Notes: generated from the sequence alone by a model not told the origin. DNA of 48,803 nt from JAQVQN01 sp964428885 (GCA_964428885.1 CAYRZP010000001.1:1-48803), one strand, 5' to 3'; shown: positions 33,019 to 40,706, counted from the first letter of the stretch. A program made the numbers and translations.

Positions 33019-33061
33019 GTCTGACGGGTTCGACCCGTCCGACTTGTCCGACCCGTCCGAC
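33017..33061. repeat. Period-9 array across the nfnB stop codon
   Basis: GAGTCTGAC, GGGTTCGAC, CCGTCCGAC, TTGTCCGAC, CCGTCCGAC lie head to tail with exact 9-nt spacing. The array begins inside the nfnB stop codon and ends 6 nt before the trhA ATG, leaving no room for a normal Shine-Dalgarno. Confidence 0.85.
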
Positions 33062-33067
33062 TCTATC

Positions 33068-33730
33068 ATGAAAAGCCTGAAGCCCAGAGACTACACAGTC
33101 CAGGAAGAGATCTCGCACAGCGCGATCCACGCGCTGGGCAGCCATCTGGGCGCGGCGATGCTGGCGCTGATGGTGGTCTTCGGGGCGCAGAGCGGCGAGC
33201 AGGTGGCGTGGAAGGTGGTCAGCGGCGCGCTGTTCGGATCCTCCGTGATCCTGCTCTATACCGTCTCTTCGGTCTACCACGCGGTCACGCACCCGCGCGC
33301 CAAGCAGGTGCTGGAGGTCTGCGACCACATGGCGATCTACATCCTGATCGCGGGCTCGTATACACCATTCACGCTCGTCACGCTGAGGCCGGGACATCCG
33401 GCGATCGGCTGGACGGTCTTTGGAATCGTGTGGGGACTGACCGTCGCCGGGGTAATCGTCAAGGTGTTCACCACCGGCAAACTGCGCGGCCTCTCGACCC
33501 TCGCATACATCGGCATGGGCTGGATCGTGGTCTTCGCGATCCGGCCCTTGATGGACGCCCTGCCGGCCGCAGGACTGGCGTGGCTGCTGGCCGGCGGACT
33601 GCTCTACACTATGGGCACGATCTTCTATCTGTGGCGGCTCATGCCGTTCCACCACGCGGTGTGGCACCTCTTCGTGCTCGGCGGCACCGTCTGCCACTTC
33701 TTCGCCGTGCTGCTGTACGTGATGATGTGA
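33068..33730 (+). CDS. trhA: Hemolysin III / TrhA-family membrane protein (PAQR superfamily)
   Basis: 220 residues with seven predicted membrane helices. Family motifs are SHSAIHALGSHLG (helix 1), TVSSVYHAVTH with its Ser and His, DHMAIYILIAGSYTPF with the conserved Asp, and the C-terminal FHHAVWHLFVLGG His pair; together these make the PAQR zinc site. Members regulate membrane energetics or lipid packing in bacteria; the hemolysin name is historical. ATG 33068 is chosen because the upstream part of the frame lies in the 9-nt repeat array. Confidence 0.88.
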   Translation: MKSLKPRDYTVQEEISHSAIHALGSHLGAAMLALMVVFGAQSGEQVAWKVVSGALFGSSVILLYTVSSVYHAVTHPRAKQVLEVCDHMAIYILIAGSYTPFTLVTLRPGHPAIGWTVFGIVWGLTVAGVIVKVFTTGKLRGLSTLAYIGMGWIVVFAIRPLMDALPAAGLAWLLAGGLLYTMGTIFYLWRLMPFHHAVWHLFVLGGTVCHFFAVLLYVMM

Positions 33731-33733
33731 CCG

Positions 33734-34642
33734 TCACTTGACCTCTTTGATCACGGTCGAGGCGGCTTTGAGGATGCCGGCCACGTTGGCTAGATCCGAC
33801 GGGACGATCATGGTGTTGTTGGCTTTGGCCATCTTACCGAATTCGTTCAAATACTGTTGCGCGAGCTGCATGTTCACCGCATTCATGCCGCCCTGCTCGT
33901 TGATCGCGGACGCCACCTGCCGGAGGCCGTTGGCTTGAGCCTCGGCCACCAGCAGGATCTCCTGCGCGCGGCCCCCTGCCTCGTTGATGCGCTTCATCTT
34001 TTCGCCTTCTGAGATCGCGATCGCCTGCTGCTTTTCGCCCTCGGCGCGGTTGATCTTGGCCTGGCGGTCACCCTCGGACTCGGCGATCAGCGCGCGCTTC
34101 TCGCGTTCGGCGCGCATCTGCTTTTCCATCGCGTCGCGGATGGTCTGCGGCGGCGTGATGTTCTTGATCTCGTAGCGTGTGACCTTGATGCCCCAGGGGT
34201 CGGAAGCCTTGTCAACCGCCTCGACGATCGCTCCGTTAATGTGCATGCGCTCCTCAAAGCTCTTGTCCAGCTCGAGCTTGCCCATCTCGGAGCGCATGGT
34301 GGTCTGCGCGAGCTGGGTGGTGGCGAAAAGGTAGTTGGCGATGCCGTAAGAGGCCTTGGCCGGATCCATGACCTGCAGGTAGAGGATGCCGTCGACCTCG
34401 ACCGTGATGTTGTCGCGCGTGATGCACTGTTGCGGCGGCACGTCGATCGCTTGCTCCTTGAGCGTGTGCTTGTATGATACCCTGTCGACGATCGGCATCA
34501 GCAGGTGCAGGCCGGCGTCCAGCGTGCAGTGGTACTTGCCCAGGCGCTCAACGATGAAAGCCTGCTTCTGCGGCACGATCCGCACGCACTTGGCGATGGT
34601 GTAGACGACTACGAACGCGATTACGATTGTGACCGGATGCAT
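33734..34642 (-). CDS. SPFH/band-7 (stomatin-like, QmcA-type) membrane protein
   Basis: 302 residues. An N-terminal membrane helix (VTIVIAFVVVYTIAKCV) is followed by the SPFH domain (VPQKQAFIVERLGKYHCTLDAGLHLLMP; RDNITVEVDGILYLQV). A charged Ala/Glu/Lys/Arg coiled coil (MRAEREKRALIAESEGDRQ...) comes next, and the C-terminus is ALA/ANN-rich. Such proteins form large membrane-associated rings that organise microdomains and control proteases. It is encoded after an NfeD gene, the classic SPFH-NfeD pairing, although a 118-bp gap with a repeat array separates the two. Confidence 0.9.
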   Translation of the reverse strand: MHPVTIVIAFVVVYTIAKCVRIVPQKQAFIVERLGKYHCTLDAGLHLLMPIVDRVSYKHTLKEQAIDVPPQQCITRDNITVEVDGILYLQVMDPAKASYGIANYLFATTQLAQTTMRSEMGKLELDKSFEERMHINGAIVEAVDKASDPWGIKVTRYEIKNITPPQTIRDAMEKQMRAEREKRALIAESEGDRQAKINRAEGEKQQAIAISEGEKMKRINEAGGRAQEILLVAEAQANGLRQVASAINEQGGMNAVNMQLAQQYLNEFGKMAKANNTMIVPSDLANVAGILKAASTVIKEVK

Positions 34643-34663
34643 GTTTGTTCTCCTTGATTATAC

Positions 34664-34691
34664 TTGAACGTTGAACGTTGAGCGTTGAGCG
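34664..34691. repeat. Period-7 array between the NfeD and SPFH genes
   Basis: TTGAACG, TTGAACG, TTGAGCG, TTGAGCG in exact tandem, 22 nt upstream of the SPFH gene start on the minus strand. The rest of 34643-34760 is AT-rich and holds no other recognisable element. Confidence 0.85.
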
Positions 34692-34760
34692 TTTACTCGA
34701 ACCATCGGCTCCTTACATTCAACTATTAATTCAAGCAGTTAACCCTTACGTTTGTTTGTG

Positions 34761-35198
34761 CTAAAAAGACTCGACCTTCAGTGTTAGGTTCGCGCGCTGG
34801 ACGATGCGCACGGAAGTTCCAGCCGCGATCTCGTGGTCGGCCTCGGCCACCCATGAGGTTCCGTTAAACTCAACTCGTCCGGGGCGGTTCGGGGCGATCG
34901 TCTCGGTCACCGCCGCCTTTTTGCCGCTGAAAGCGTCATCCGGCGATTCCGAGACCTCACGTCTGCCGGCAAAGACGTTCTTCAGGCTTTTTCTTAGCAG
35001 AACGATCGAAAGCACAGAGAAAACGGAGAAGAGCAGCCATTGCCATCCAGAGTTGAGGCACGGCAGCAGCCAAGCGATCAAGGCCACCAGCAACGCGGCG
35101 ATACCGAAAAAGATCGACACCAGCGCGCCGGGCGTCATTACCTCCAGCAAGACCATTGCAACACCGAAATACAGCCAGTGGACGGGCGTCATATGCAT
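34761..35198 (-). CDS. NfeD-family membrane protein (short form)
   Basis: 145 residues. Three to four hydrophobic segments (WLYFGVAMVLLEVMTPGALV, IFFGIAALLVALIAWLLP, WLLFSVFSVLSIVLL) are followed by a C-terminal OB-fold domain (RPGRVEFNGTSWVAEAD ... VRIVQRANLTLKVE). This is the short NfeD type lacking the ClpP-like protease domain; it partners SPFH proteins such as QmcA in membrane quality control. AAGGAGT lies 7 nt before the ATG at 35198. Confidence 0.88.
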   Translation of the reverse strand: MHMTPVHWLYFGVAMVLLEVMTPGALVSIFFGIAALLVALIAWLLPCLNSGWQWLLFSVFSVLSIVLLRKSLKNVFAGRREVSESPDDAFSGKKAAVTETIAPNRPGRVEFNGTSWVAEADHEIAAGTSVRIVQRANLTLKVESF

Positions 35199-35213
35199 TT
35201 TTTACTCCTTGAA

Positions 35214-35240
35214 GGCGCTTGCAGAACCCCTGCAAGCGCC
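35214..35240 (-). promoter_or_regulatory. Perfect 11-bp hairpin touching the NfeD ribosome binding site
   Basis: GGCGCTTGCAG (35214-35224), AACCC, CTGCAAGCGCC (35230-35240). In the minus-strand message the stem ends directly before AAGGAGT, so it may control translation or mark the RNA 5' end. No T-run follows on either strand. Confidence 0.6.
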
Positions 35241-35332
35241 ATAAGCCAGATGGCAGGAAGTCAGGTTGGGATCCGGAAAGCGCCCCTGAACCCTGAGATC
35301 TCTGCCAGCATAAACCGTAGGTTATGCAAGCG

Positions 35333-35428
35333 CCTCAAACGTCATAAGTTAATCACGATTGCCTCTTTCCGGCAAGCATAACATCGCCAATTACTTCGAT
35401 TGACGTTTGAGGGGGCTTGGTTTAATAT
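35333..35428 (+). promoter_or_regulatory. Promoter of the FecR-domain gene with a 12-bp inverted repeat
   Basis: TTGACG (35400-35405) and TAATAT (35423-35428) have exact 17-bp spacing. CCTCAAACGTCA (35333-35344) and TGACGTTTGAGG (35401-35412) form a perfect 12-bp inverted repeat whose right arm covers the -35 box. This could be a paired operator for a looping repressor, or one arm of an RNA stem of a divergent transcript. Confidence 0.6.
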
Positions 35429-35494
35429 AAGTCCGCTTTTTTATGCGAGGTGTGGTTTTTCATAAACCTTAGCAAGAACAATGGAGCTTATCCC

Positions 35495-36499
35495 ATGACG
35501 ACGAGAAAGTTGTTTTCGCGCGCGGGCGTGTTTTTCGCGGTGTGCTCCGCTCTGACATTGGCCGTGGCGCAAGACGGGGCGCAGCCGGCCGGCGCCGACA
35601 ACGCCGCGGCCGTGGCCGAGCCGCGGCAGGATGAGGCGAAACTTTTCCATCCGCTGGTGATGGTGTCGATGGTCCAGGGCGTGTGCGAGGTGCTCAATCC
35701 CGATGTCGGCAGCTTCGCGCCCGCCGTCAACGGCAAGGCTTACCCGCTCGGGACAGTTGTGCGCACCGGCCCTGGCAGCTCGGCGGTGTTGTCGTTCTCG
35801 GCCAGAGACACCGTCAGCCTGTTAGCCGGCACCGAGGTCGCCGCCGACCGCGGCGAAGGCGAAAAGGCCGTGAACACGCGTGTGCTGCGGCTGATCGCCG
35901 GCCAGGTGAACTTTGACCTGCGCGACAACCTTCCCGAAGGCGCCTTCACCATCGAGACCGCCAACGCGGCCTGCCAAAATGTGGCCGGACGCGGTGATTA
36001 CCGGGTCTTCAAGGAGGGCGACAATGATGTCTTCCAGGCCGCGACCATCACCGGCACCGCGCGTGTGGCCGGCCCGCACTACAGCATCCCGGCGCTGCGG
36101 GCGGCCAACACCGTCAACATCATGACCGAGGCCAACCGCTCATTCAGCCGGCTCACCAGCGTCTCCGGCGATTTCAAGCTCGTGCTCGAGAAGGGCGGCG
36201 AAGCCCCGGTGGAGTACGCCATGTCGCCGAAAGCCGTCGTCAAGATCTGGCGCGAGAACGCCCCGGTCGGCGGACGGACCATCGTCTCAACCTTGGTGGT
36301 TAGCCCCGCCGGCCTCGCCCAACACCGCTTCGCCTATGCTGAAGGCCGCGCCGACCTGGCCACCGGCGAACTCGTCACTCCGGAGGAGGAAGAGATCGAG
36401 ATGCCCGTGCTGCTCTCAGACAAGGCCAAAACAGAGGCCAAAGCAGTGTCCAATGCCGATAATGGCGAAGAAAAGGCGAAACCCGCAGACAAGAACTAA
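35495..36499 (+). CDS. Exported FecR-domain-containing protein
   Basis: 334 residues with a signal peptide (LFSRAGVFFAVCSALTLAVAQ). A FecR-like beta-domain follows at about 55-190: VMVSMVQGVCEVLN, VVRTGPGSSAVLSFSARDTVSLLAGTEV and LRLIAGQVNFDLRDNLPEGAFTIETANA. The C-terminal third is less structured and ends in an acidic/Lys-rich tail. Stand-alone FecR domains outside iron-sensing operons occur often in PVC bacteria, usually in envelope proteins. No sigma factor or TonB receptor is adjacent, so classic FecR signalling is unlikely. GGAG (35483-35486) fixes the ATG at 35495. Confidence 0.78.
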   Translation: MTTRKLFSRAGVFFAVCSALTLAVAQDGAQPAGADNAAAVAEPRQDEAKLFHPLVMVSMVQGVCEVLNPDVGSFAPAVNGKAYPLGTVVRTGPGSSAVLSFSARDTVSLLAGTEVAADRGEGEKAVNTRVLRLIAGQVNFDLRDNLPEGAFTIETANAACQNVAGRGDYRVFKEGDNDVFQAATITGTARVAGPHYSIPALRAANTVNIMTEANRSFSRLTSVSGDFKLVLEKGGEAPVEYAMSPKAVVKIWRENAPVGGRTIVSTLVVSPAGLAQHRFAYAEGRADLATGELVTPEEEEIEMPVLLSDKAKTEAKAVSNADNGEEKAKPADKN

Positions 36500-36526
36500 C
36501 GTCCGGGGCGACAAAAACACCAAGGG

Positions 36527-36559
36527 AACCGGTGACCTGCGCAGTCTCCGGTTTTGTTT
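36527..36559 (+). terminator. Intrinsic terminator after the FecR-domain gene
   Basis: AACCGGTGAC (36527-36536) and GTCTCCGGTT (36544-36553) pair with one internal mismatch around a 7-nt loop, followed by TTTTGTTTT. Confidence 0.65.
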
Positions 36560-36603
36560 TAAAACAGTTTGCGCGTGTCTCAACCCGTTTTGGATAAAAA
36601 GCC

Positions 36604-38259
36604 GTGTTCATTTACCACTTCAACCGACTCATCCGTAACCGAATCCTCTGGGGTTTCTTCGCGATCATTATCGCCGTAGCCTTCGTCGCGGTGGACTCCT
36701 GTTTCCGGCAGCCCCAGGACGGGCAGACCGCCGGAACGCTCGACGGCCAGAAAATACCGGAAACAGAATTCATGCTCACCGTCAACTCCATCAGAGGCTT
36801 CGGGCGCGGACGCGACAATGAAACCCCCGCCGACAAGGTCGACCGCCTGGCTTGGGAGCAGATCGCCGCCCGCAGAACCGCTGAACGCAACGGGATCGAC
36901 TCGAACAAGGAGGAGATCCGCTCGACCCTGCGCGAGGCGCCCGCCTTCCAGGGGCCTAACGGTTTCGACATCAACCGCTACCGCATGGCGCTGGCCGAGA
37001 ACGGCATGACCCCCGCCATGTATGAGCAGGTGGTGGCGCACCAGCTCTCGATCATGAAAACCGCCGCCACGGTCGATTCCGCGACTTGGGTGGCGCCCAT
37101 GGAACTGGAGGACGAGCTGTCCGCCATGACCGATGTCTTCACCGTGCGCGCCGCCGAGGTCAGCAACCGCTTCGCCAACGCCGACATGAAGCTGACCGAA
37201 GACGATTACCTCAAATATTACGAGGAGCACAAGGCGTCTTTCGCGCAGCCCGACCGCGTGTCCGTGCGCTATGTGGCCGTGCCGGTGAGCAATTACCTCG
37301 CCGCGGTGACCGTGCCCGAAGACGACCTGCTGGAATACTACGACAGCCACGCCGAAACCTACTCGCGCACAGTGACCAACGGCGTCACCGAGCCAATACC
37401 CTTCGCGGAGGTGCGCGACAAGATCTTGGCGGAGCTGCGGCTCGAAGAGGCCCGTTACTGCGCCGGCACGGCCGTCACCTTCAATGTTTACGGCAAGCTG
37501 GCCGATTCCGCCGACCGGGCGCTCGCGCTCCTGGCCGCCCAAGCGCGCGCGGAGGTCAAGTCCTCACCCCTCTTCAGCGCGGACGAGCAGCTTTACTGGA
37601 CCGAGAAATCCAGCGAGTTCGCGGACGCGGCGTTCGAGCTTGACCCTGACCGCGCCGACCTGCGTTTCGGGATCGTCAAGGGCGACACCTGCGTCTACGT
37701 GATGGAAATCGCAGAGCGCTCACCGGCCCACACACCGAAGTACGAGGACATCCGCAACGAGCTGCGTGCGCATGCCGAACAGAAGGCGCGCGGCGAAGCA
37801 TTCCGCGACGCCGTCAAAGATCTGCGCGACGAGATCGTGAAGATGATGGCCGATGGCAAGAGTTTCGCCGCGGCGGCCCAGGCCAAAGCCCTGAACGTCT
37901 CGACCTCTCTGACCTACCGCGTCAGCGACATTCAGAACCAGAAGTTCGACAACAGTTTCGCGATCGCTTACAACGCGATGACGCTGAAGGCCGGCGAGCT
38001 CTCCGAGGCCGTGCCCGCCAGCTCAGGCAAATCGCTGTTGGTGTATGTCGAGAGCCGCCGACCGGGCGACGCGCTGGCCGCGGAAATGATGCGCGCGCAG
38101 GTCCGCGCCAATATTGTCCGCCGCCGCTCAAGCGGCCTTTTCAAGGATTGGCTCGCCTGGAACCTCGCGCAGAAGGATTTCAAGCCGGTCCGTCCTTTGG
38201 CGTCTGCGGCAGACCCCGGCATCACGGACCTGGAGGACGGCCAGGATGCCGAACAGTGA
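36604..38259 (+). CDS. SurA/PpiD-like membrane-anchored periplasmic chaperone
   Basis: 551 residues. There is one N-terminal membrane helix (ILWGFFAIIIAVAFVAVDSCF) and a large periplasmic part that begins with a SurA_N-like helical region, LDGQKIPETEF...RLAWEQIAARRTAERNGI, as in PpiD. The later FAEVRDKILAELRLEEAR and KYEDIRNELRAHAEQKARGEAFRDAV repeats are typical of this family. I see no clear parvulin signature (A-x-H-I-L), so isomerase activity is doubtful and a holdase role is more likely. It begins with GTG at 36604. The DUF1080 gene follows after 16 nt. Confidence 0.75.
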   Translation: MFIYHFNRLIRNRILWGFFAIIIAVAFVAVDSCFRQPQDGQTAGTLDGQKIPETEFMLTVNSIRGFGRGRDNETPADKVDRLAWEQIAARRTAERNGIDSNKEEIRSTLREAPAFQGPNGFDINRYRMALAENGMTPAMYEQVVAHQLSIMKTAATVDSATWVAPMELEDELSAMTDVFTVRAAEVSNRFANADMKLTEDDYLKYYEEHKASFAQPDRVSVRYVAVPVSNYLAAVTVPEDDLLEYYDSHAETYSRTVTNGVTEPIPFAEVRDKILAELRLEEARYCAGTAVTFNVYGKLADSADRALALLAAQARAEVKSSPLFSADEQLYWTEKSSEFADAAFELDPDRADLRFGIVKGDTCVYVMEIAERSPAHTPKYEDIRNELRAHAEQKARGEAFRDAVKDLRDEIVKMMADGKSFAAAAQAKALNVSTSLTYRVSDIQNQKFDNSFAIAYNAMTLKAGELSEAVPASSGKSLLVYVESRRPGDALAAEMMRAQVRANIVRRRSSGLFKDWLAWNLAQKDFKPVRPLASAADPGITDLEDGQDAEQ

Positions 38260-38275
38260 ACGGAGAGCCATCCCG

Positions 38276-39004
38276 ATGAAGCCTTTTATTGCCGCCGCGC
38301 TCACGCTGGCCTGCCTCTCGGCGCCGGCTATGGAGAAACGCTGCGAAGCGCAGCCCAACACCTTGTCTGAAACCGAGGCGAAGGACGGCTGGCGCCTGCT
38401 CTGGGACGGGCGGACCACGGAAGGCTGGCGCGGCGCCCGCAGCGACGCCTTCCCGGCCAAGGGCTGGGTCATCGACAACAACACCCTGACCGTGCTGCCC
38501 GGGAAAGCGGGCGGCGGCGGCGACATCATCACCAGTCAGACCTTCTCGAATTTCATTCTGAAAGTTGACTTCATGCTGACCGAGGCCGCCAACAGCGGCA
38601 TCAAGTACTTGTTCGACCCGCAGGTCAACGACGGCACCACCTTGGAATATCAGATCCTCTGCGATAAGCACAAGGACGCCGGACAGGGACGCGACGGCAA
38701 CCGCCGCGTGGCCTCTTTTTATGACGTTATGCCGGCCAAGGACGCCAAGGCCAAACCCGCGGGCGAGTGGAACACTGCCATGATCGTCAGCCGGGGGCGC
38801 AAGGTCGAGCATTGGCTGAACGGCGAGAAGGTGCTGGAGTTCGAGCGCGGATCTGCGGCGTTCCGCGCCGCCGTGGCTGCCAGCAAATTCGCCAAGTACC
38901 CTAACTGGGGCGAGCAACCATCCGGTCACATCTTGCTGCAGGACCACGGCGACCGCGTCTCCTACCGCAACATCAAGATCAAAGATCTTGGTGATAAAGA
39001 ATAA
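38276..39004 (+). CDS. Exported DUF1080 / 3-keto-disaccharide hydrolase-like protein
   Basis: 242 residues with a signal peptide (FIAAALTLACLSAPAME). The DUF1080 concanavalin-like fold is recognised from WRLLWDGRTTEGWRG, KGWVIDNNTLTVLPG, FILKVDFMLTEAANSGIKY, LEYQILCDKH, GEWNTAMIVSRGRKVEHWLNGEKVLEFERG and ILLQDHGDRVSYRNIKIKDL. Family members act on 3-keto-glycosides or bind carbohydrate in the periplasm, and they are abundant in PVC bacteria. The ATG at 38276 has a GGAG about 10 nt upstream. It is probably co-transcribed with the chaperone gene. Confidence 0.88.
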   Translation: MKPFIAAALTLACLSAPAMEKRCEAQPNTLSETEAKDGWRLLWDGRTTEGWRGARSDAFPAKGWVIDNNTLTVLPGKAGGGGDIITSQTFSNFILKVDFMLTEAANSGIKYLFDPQVNDGTTLEYQILCDKHKDAGQGRDGNRRVASFYDVMPAKDAKAKPAGEWNTAMIVSRGRKVEHWLNGEKVLEFERGSAAFRAAVAASKFAKYPNWGEQPSGHILLQDHGDRVSYRNIKIKDLGDKE

Positions 39005-39028
39005 GTAACATTAGAGGCGGCCTGCCGT

Positions 39029-39084
39029 GACACATGACCGGCGACCCGCGACCGGCGTCTGACTCCTAACCCTTAACTTCTGAA
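39029..39084. repeat. Period-7 array across the dut stop codon
   Basis: GACACAT, GACCGGC, GACCCGC, GACCGGC, GTCTGAC, TCCTAAC, CCTTAAC, TTCTGAA in 7-nt register. It fills the gap between the convergent DUF1080 and dut genes and runs over the dut stop codon (39073-39075). Confidence 0.7.
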
Positions 39085-39531
39085 TCCGGCAGCCAGCTTT
39101 GTCAGGATGCCGGTGGAACCGAACCCGCCCGCGCCGCGCGCGGAGCCGGTGACCTCCGCGACCTCCGCGACCTCTGCCCGCGTGATCCGGGCGATCACCA
39201 TCTGCGCGATGCGCATGCCCGCCCGCACCTCGAAAGGCTCCTGCCCCAGATTGATCAGGATGATCCCGACCTCGCCGCGGTAGCCGGCGTCGATCGTGCC
39301 CGGTGTGTTGAGCAGCGTGATCCCGTGCTTCAGCGCCAGCCCGCTGCGCGGACGCAATTGCGCCTCCGCGTCTTCCGGCAGTTCCATCACCAGGCCGGTG
39401 CGCACCAGCCGCCGCTCGCCCGGCCGCAAAACCGCATCCTCGCAGGCGCACACATCCATGCCCGCGTCGCCCGGCCGCGCGTAAGCCGGCAAGACCGCCG
39501 CCGGATCGATCCGCTTGAATTTGACTGTCAT
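39073..39531 (-). CDS. dut: Deoxyuridine 5-triphosphate nucleotidohydrolase
   Basis: 152 residues, homotrimeric dUTPase type. The five motifs are in order: GDAGMDVCA, RPRSGLALKHG, NTPGTIDAGYRGE, RAGMRIAQMVI and the C-terminal GAGGFGSTG lid that closes over the nucleotide. It hydrolyses dUTP to dUMP, preventing uracil incorporation and feeding dTMP synthesis. A 9-nt triplication gives EVAEVAEV ahead of the lid. It stands alone between convergent and divergent neighbours. Confidence 0.96.
   Translation of the reverse strand: MTVKFKRIDPAAVLPAYARPGDAGMDVCACEDAVLRPGERRLVRTGLVMELPEDAEAQLRPRSGLALKHGITLLNTPGTIDAGYRGEVGIILINLGQEPFEVRAGMRIAQMVIARITRAEVAEVAEVTGSARGAGGFGSTGILTKLAAGFRS
39151..39177. repeat. 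Period-9 triplication inside dut
   Basis: GACCTCCGC, GACCTCCGC, GACCTCTGC in tandem, in frame; it encodes the Glu-Val-Ala repeat of the variable loop between dUTPase motifs 4 and 5. Confidence 0.85.
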
Positions 39532-39615
39532 GCGGCAATCATAGCAAGAAAATATGGGAAAGTGAAAGAGGTAAGGGCCGGGTGACGCCGGACGTTTCTC
39601 TGCCCATCTCCCGAG

Positions 39616-39645
39616 TTGACCTCATGCGGTAAAAAATCATATACT
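39616..39645 (+). promoter_or_regulatory. Promoter of the rpoZ-smpB-tatA run
   Basis: TTGACC (39616-39621) and TATACT (39640-39645) have an 18-bp spacer, 28 nt ahead of the rpoZ start. Confidence 0.65.
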
Positions 39646-39672
39646 ATCGCGCTTAACTATTGGAGGCATTGC

Positions 39673-39921
39673 GTGAATGTTGAACTGATTGAAAAAGCGC
39701 GGGTCCGTGTCCCCAGCGTGCCGGTGCTCGTGAACTTGGTTTCCAAACGTGTGCGCCAACTCAATATGGGCGAGCGGCCTTATGTGAAACCGCTGTCTAT
39801 CGATGAAGACAGGGCCGAGATCGCGCTGCGCGAGATCGCCGACGGCCTGCTTATCTCTGAAATCGATTTCGGTGCGATCGCCAAGGCGGAGGCCGCACAC
39901 ACGCACTGGTCGCGAAAATAG
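39673..39921 (+). CDS. rpoZ: DNA-directed RNA polymerase omega subunit
   Basis: 82 residues. It starts with GTG at 39673, behind TGGAGG (39661-39666, 6 nt spacing). VPVLVNLVSKRVRQLNMGERPYV matches the omega core (a variant of the A..RA.Q...G motif), and EDRAEIALREIADG is the second conserved helix. It stabilises assembly of the beta-prime subunit. The sequence is divergent from proteobacterial omega, as expected for PVC lineages. It is the first gene of a run that continues with smpB and tatA. Confidence 0.82.
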   Translation: MNVELIEKARVRVPSVPVLVNLVSKRVRQLNMGERPYVKPLSIDEDRAEIALREIADGLLISEIDFGAIAKAEAAHTHWSRK

Positions 39922-39952
39922 CCTCCTTCCGCCGGAGGCGGGTTGATGGATC

Positions 39953-40435
39953 ATGAGCGCAGAGGGCAAAAAAAGACTCGGCGGCAATCTTACGGTAAAC
40001 CGCAAGGCAGCCCACGAGTATTTTGTCCTTGAGCGTTACGAGGCCGGCATAGAACTGGTCGGCACGGAGGTGAAGGTCGTCCGCAACGGCGAGGCCGGGC
40101 TGGCCGGGGCCTACGCCCAAGTGAAAGAGGGGCAGGTTTTCCTGAACCAGGTGCGTATCCCCCCGTACGCTTTCGGCAACCGTTTCAATCACGACTCGCT
40201 GCGCACGCGCAGGCTGCTGATGCACAAGCGTGAGATCATGAAGCTTCGGGCACTGTCCGAACAGAAGGGTCTGTCGCTGATACCGCTGAGGATGTACCTG
40301 AACCCCAAGGGGCTGGTGAAGGTGGAGATAGGCGTCTGCCGGGGCAAGGCTCAGGAAGACAAGCGCGAGACCGTTAAAAGGCGCGACGCGGACCTAGAGG
40401 CCCGCCGGGCGGTAGCCAAACATTACAGAGGTTGA
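39953..40435 (+). CDS. smpB: SsrA-binding protein SmpB
   Basis: 160 residues, standard length. It binds tmRNA and delivers it to stalled ribosomes. NRKAAHEYFVLERYEAGIELVGTEVK is the N-terminal signature, followed by GQVFLNQVRIPPY and RTRRLLMHKREI. The C-terminal tail is basic (KRETVKRRDADLEARR), as needed for mRNA-channel binding. No tmRNA gene is visible nearby. Confidence 0.97.
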   Translation: MSAEGKKRLGGNLTVNRKAAHEYFVLERYEAGIELVGTEVKVVRNGEAGLAGAYAQVKEGQVFLNQVRIPPYAFGNRFNHDSLRTRRLLMHKREIMKLRALSEQKGLSLIPLRMYLNPKGLVKVEIGVCRGKAQEDKRETVKRRDADLEARRAVAKHYRG

Positions 40436-40457
40436 AAACGTTAAGGAGGATAAGGGT

Positions 40458-40706
40458 ATGATGTTGCCACTGGGTTTGTCGCCGTTCAATATCGGCGGGC
40501 CGGAACTGATTATCGTTCTGGTGATCATTCTGGTGTTGTTCGGCGGCAAGAAGCTGCCGGATCTGGCGCGTTCGCTGGGCCGCAGCCTGGGCGAGTTCAA
40601 GAAGGGCAAGGACGAGGGCGAGAAACTGGCCAACACGAAGGTCAAGGAGATCGTCGATGACCTCAAGAAGGAAGAGCCCGAAAAAGTCGAAGGCCCAAAA
40701 GCCTGA
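40458..40706 (+). CDS. tatA: Twin-arginine translocase subunit TatA/TatE
   Basis: 82 residues. The short membrane helix (PELIIVLVIILVLFG) leads into the FGGKKLPDLARSLGRSLGEFKKG amphipathic helix, followed by a charged Lys/Glu tail. It forms the size-adaptable pore of the Tat system for folded redox proteins. AAGGAGG lies 9 nt before the ATG at 40458. No tatB or tatC gene is adjacent. The N-terminal LSPFNIGGPE is typical of PVC and delta-type TatA. Confidence 0.92.
   Translation: MMLPLGLSPFNIGGPELIIVLVIILVLFGGKKLPDLARSLGRSLGEFKKGKDEGEKLANTKVKEIVDDLKKEEPEKVEGPKA

Noticed and set aside
33026..33036. GGGTTCGACCC, which looks like a tRNA T-arm
   Set aside because: It is one junction of the 9-nt tandem array; no acceptor stem, D-arm or anticodon arm flanks it.
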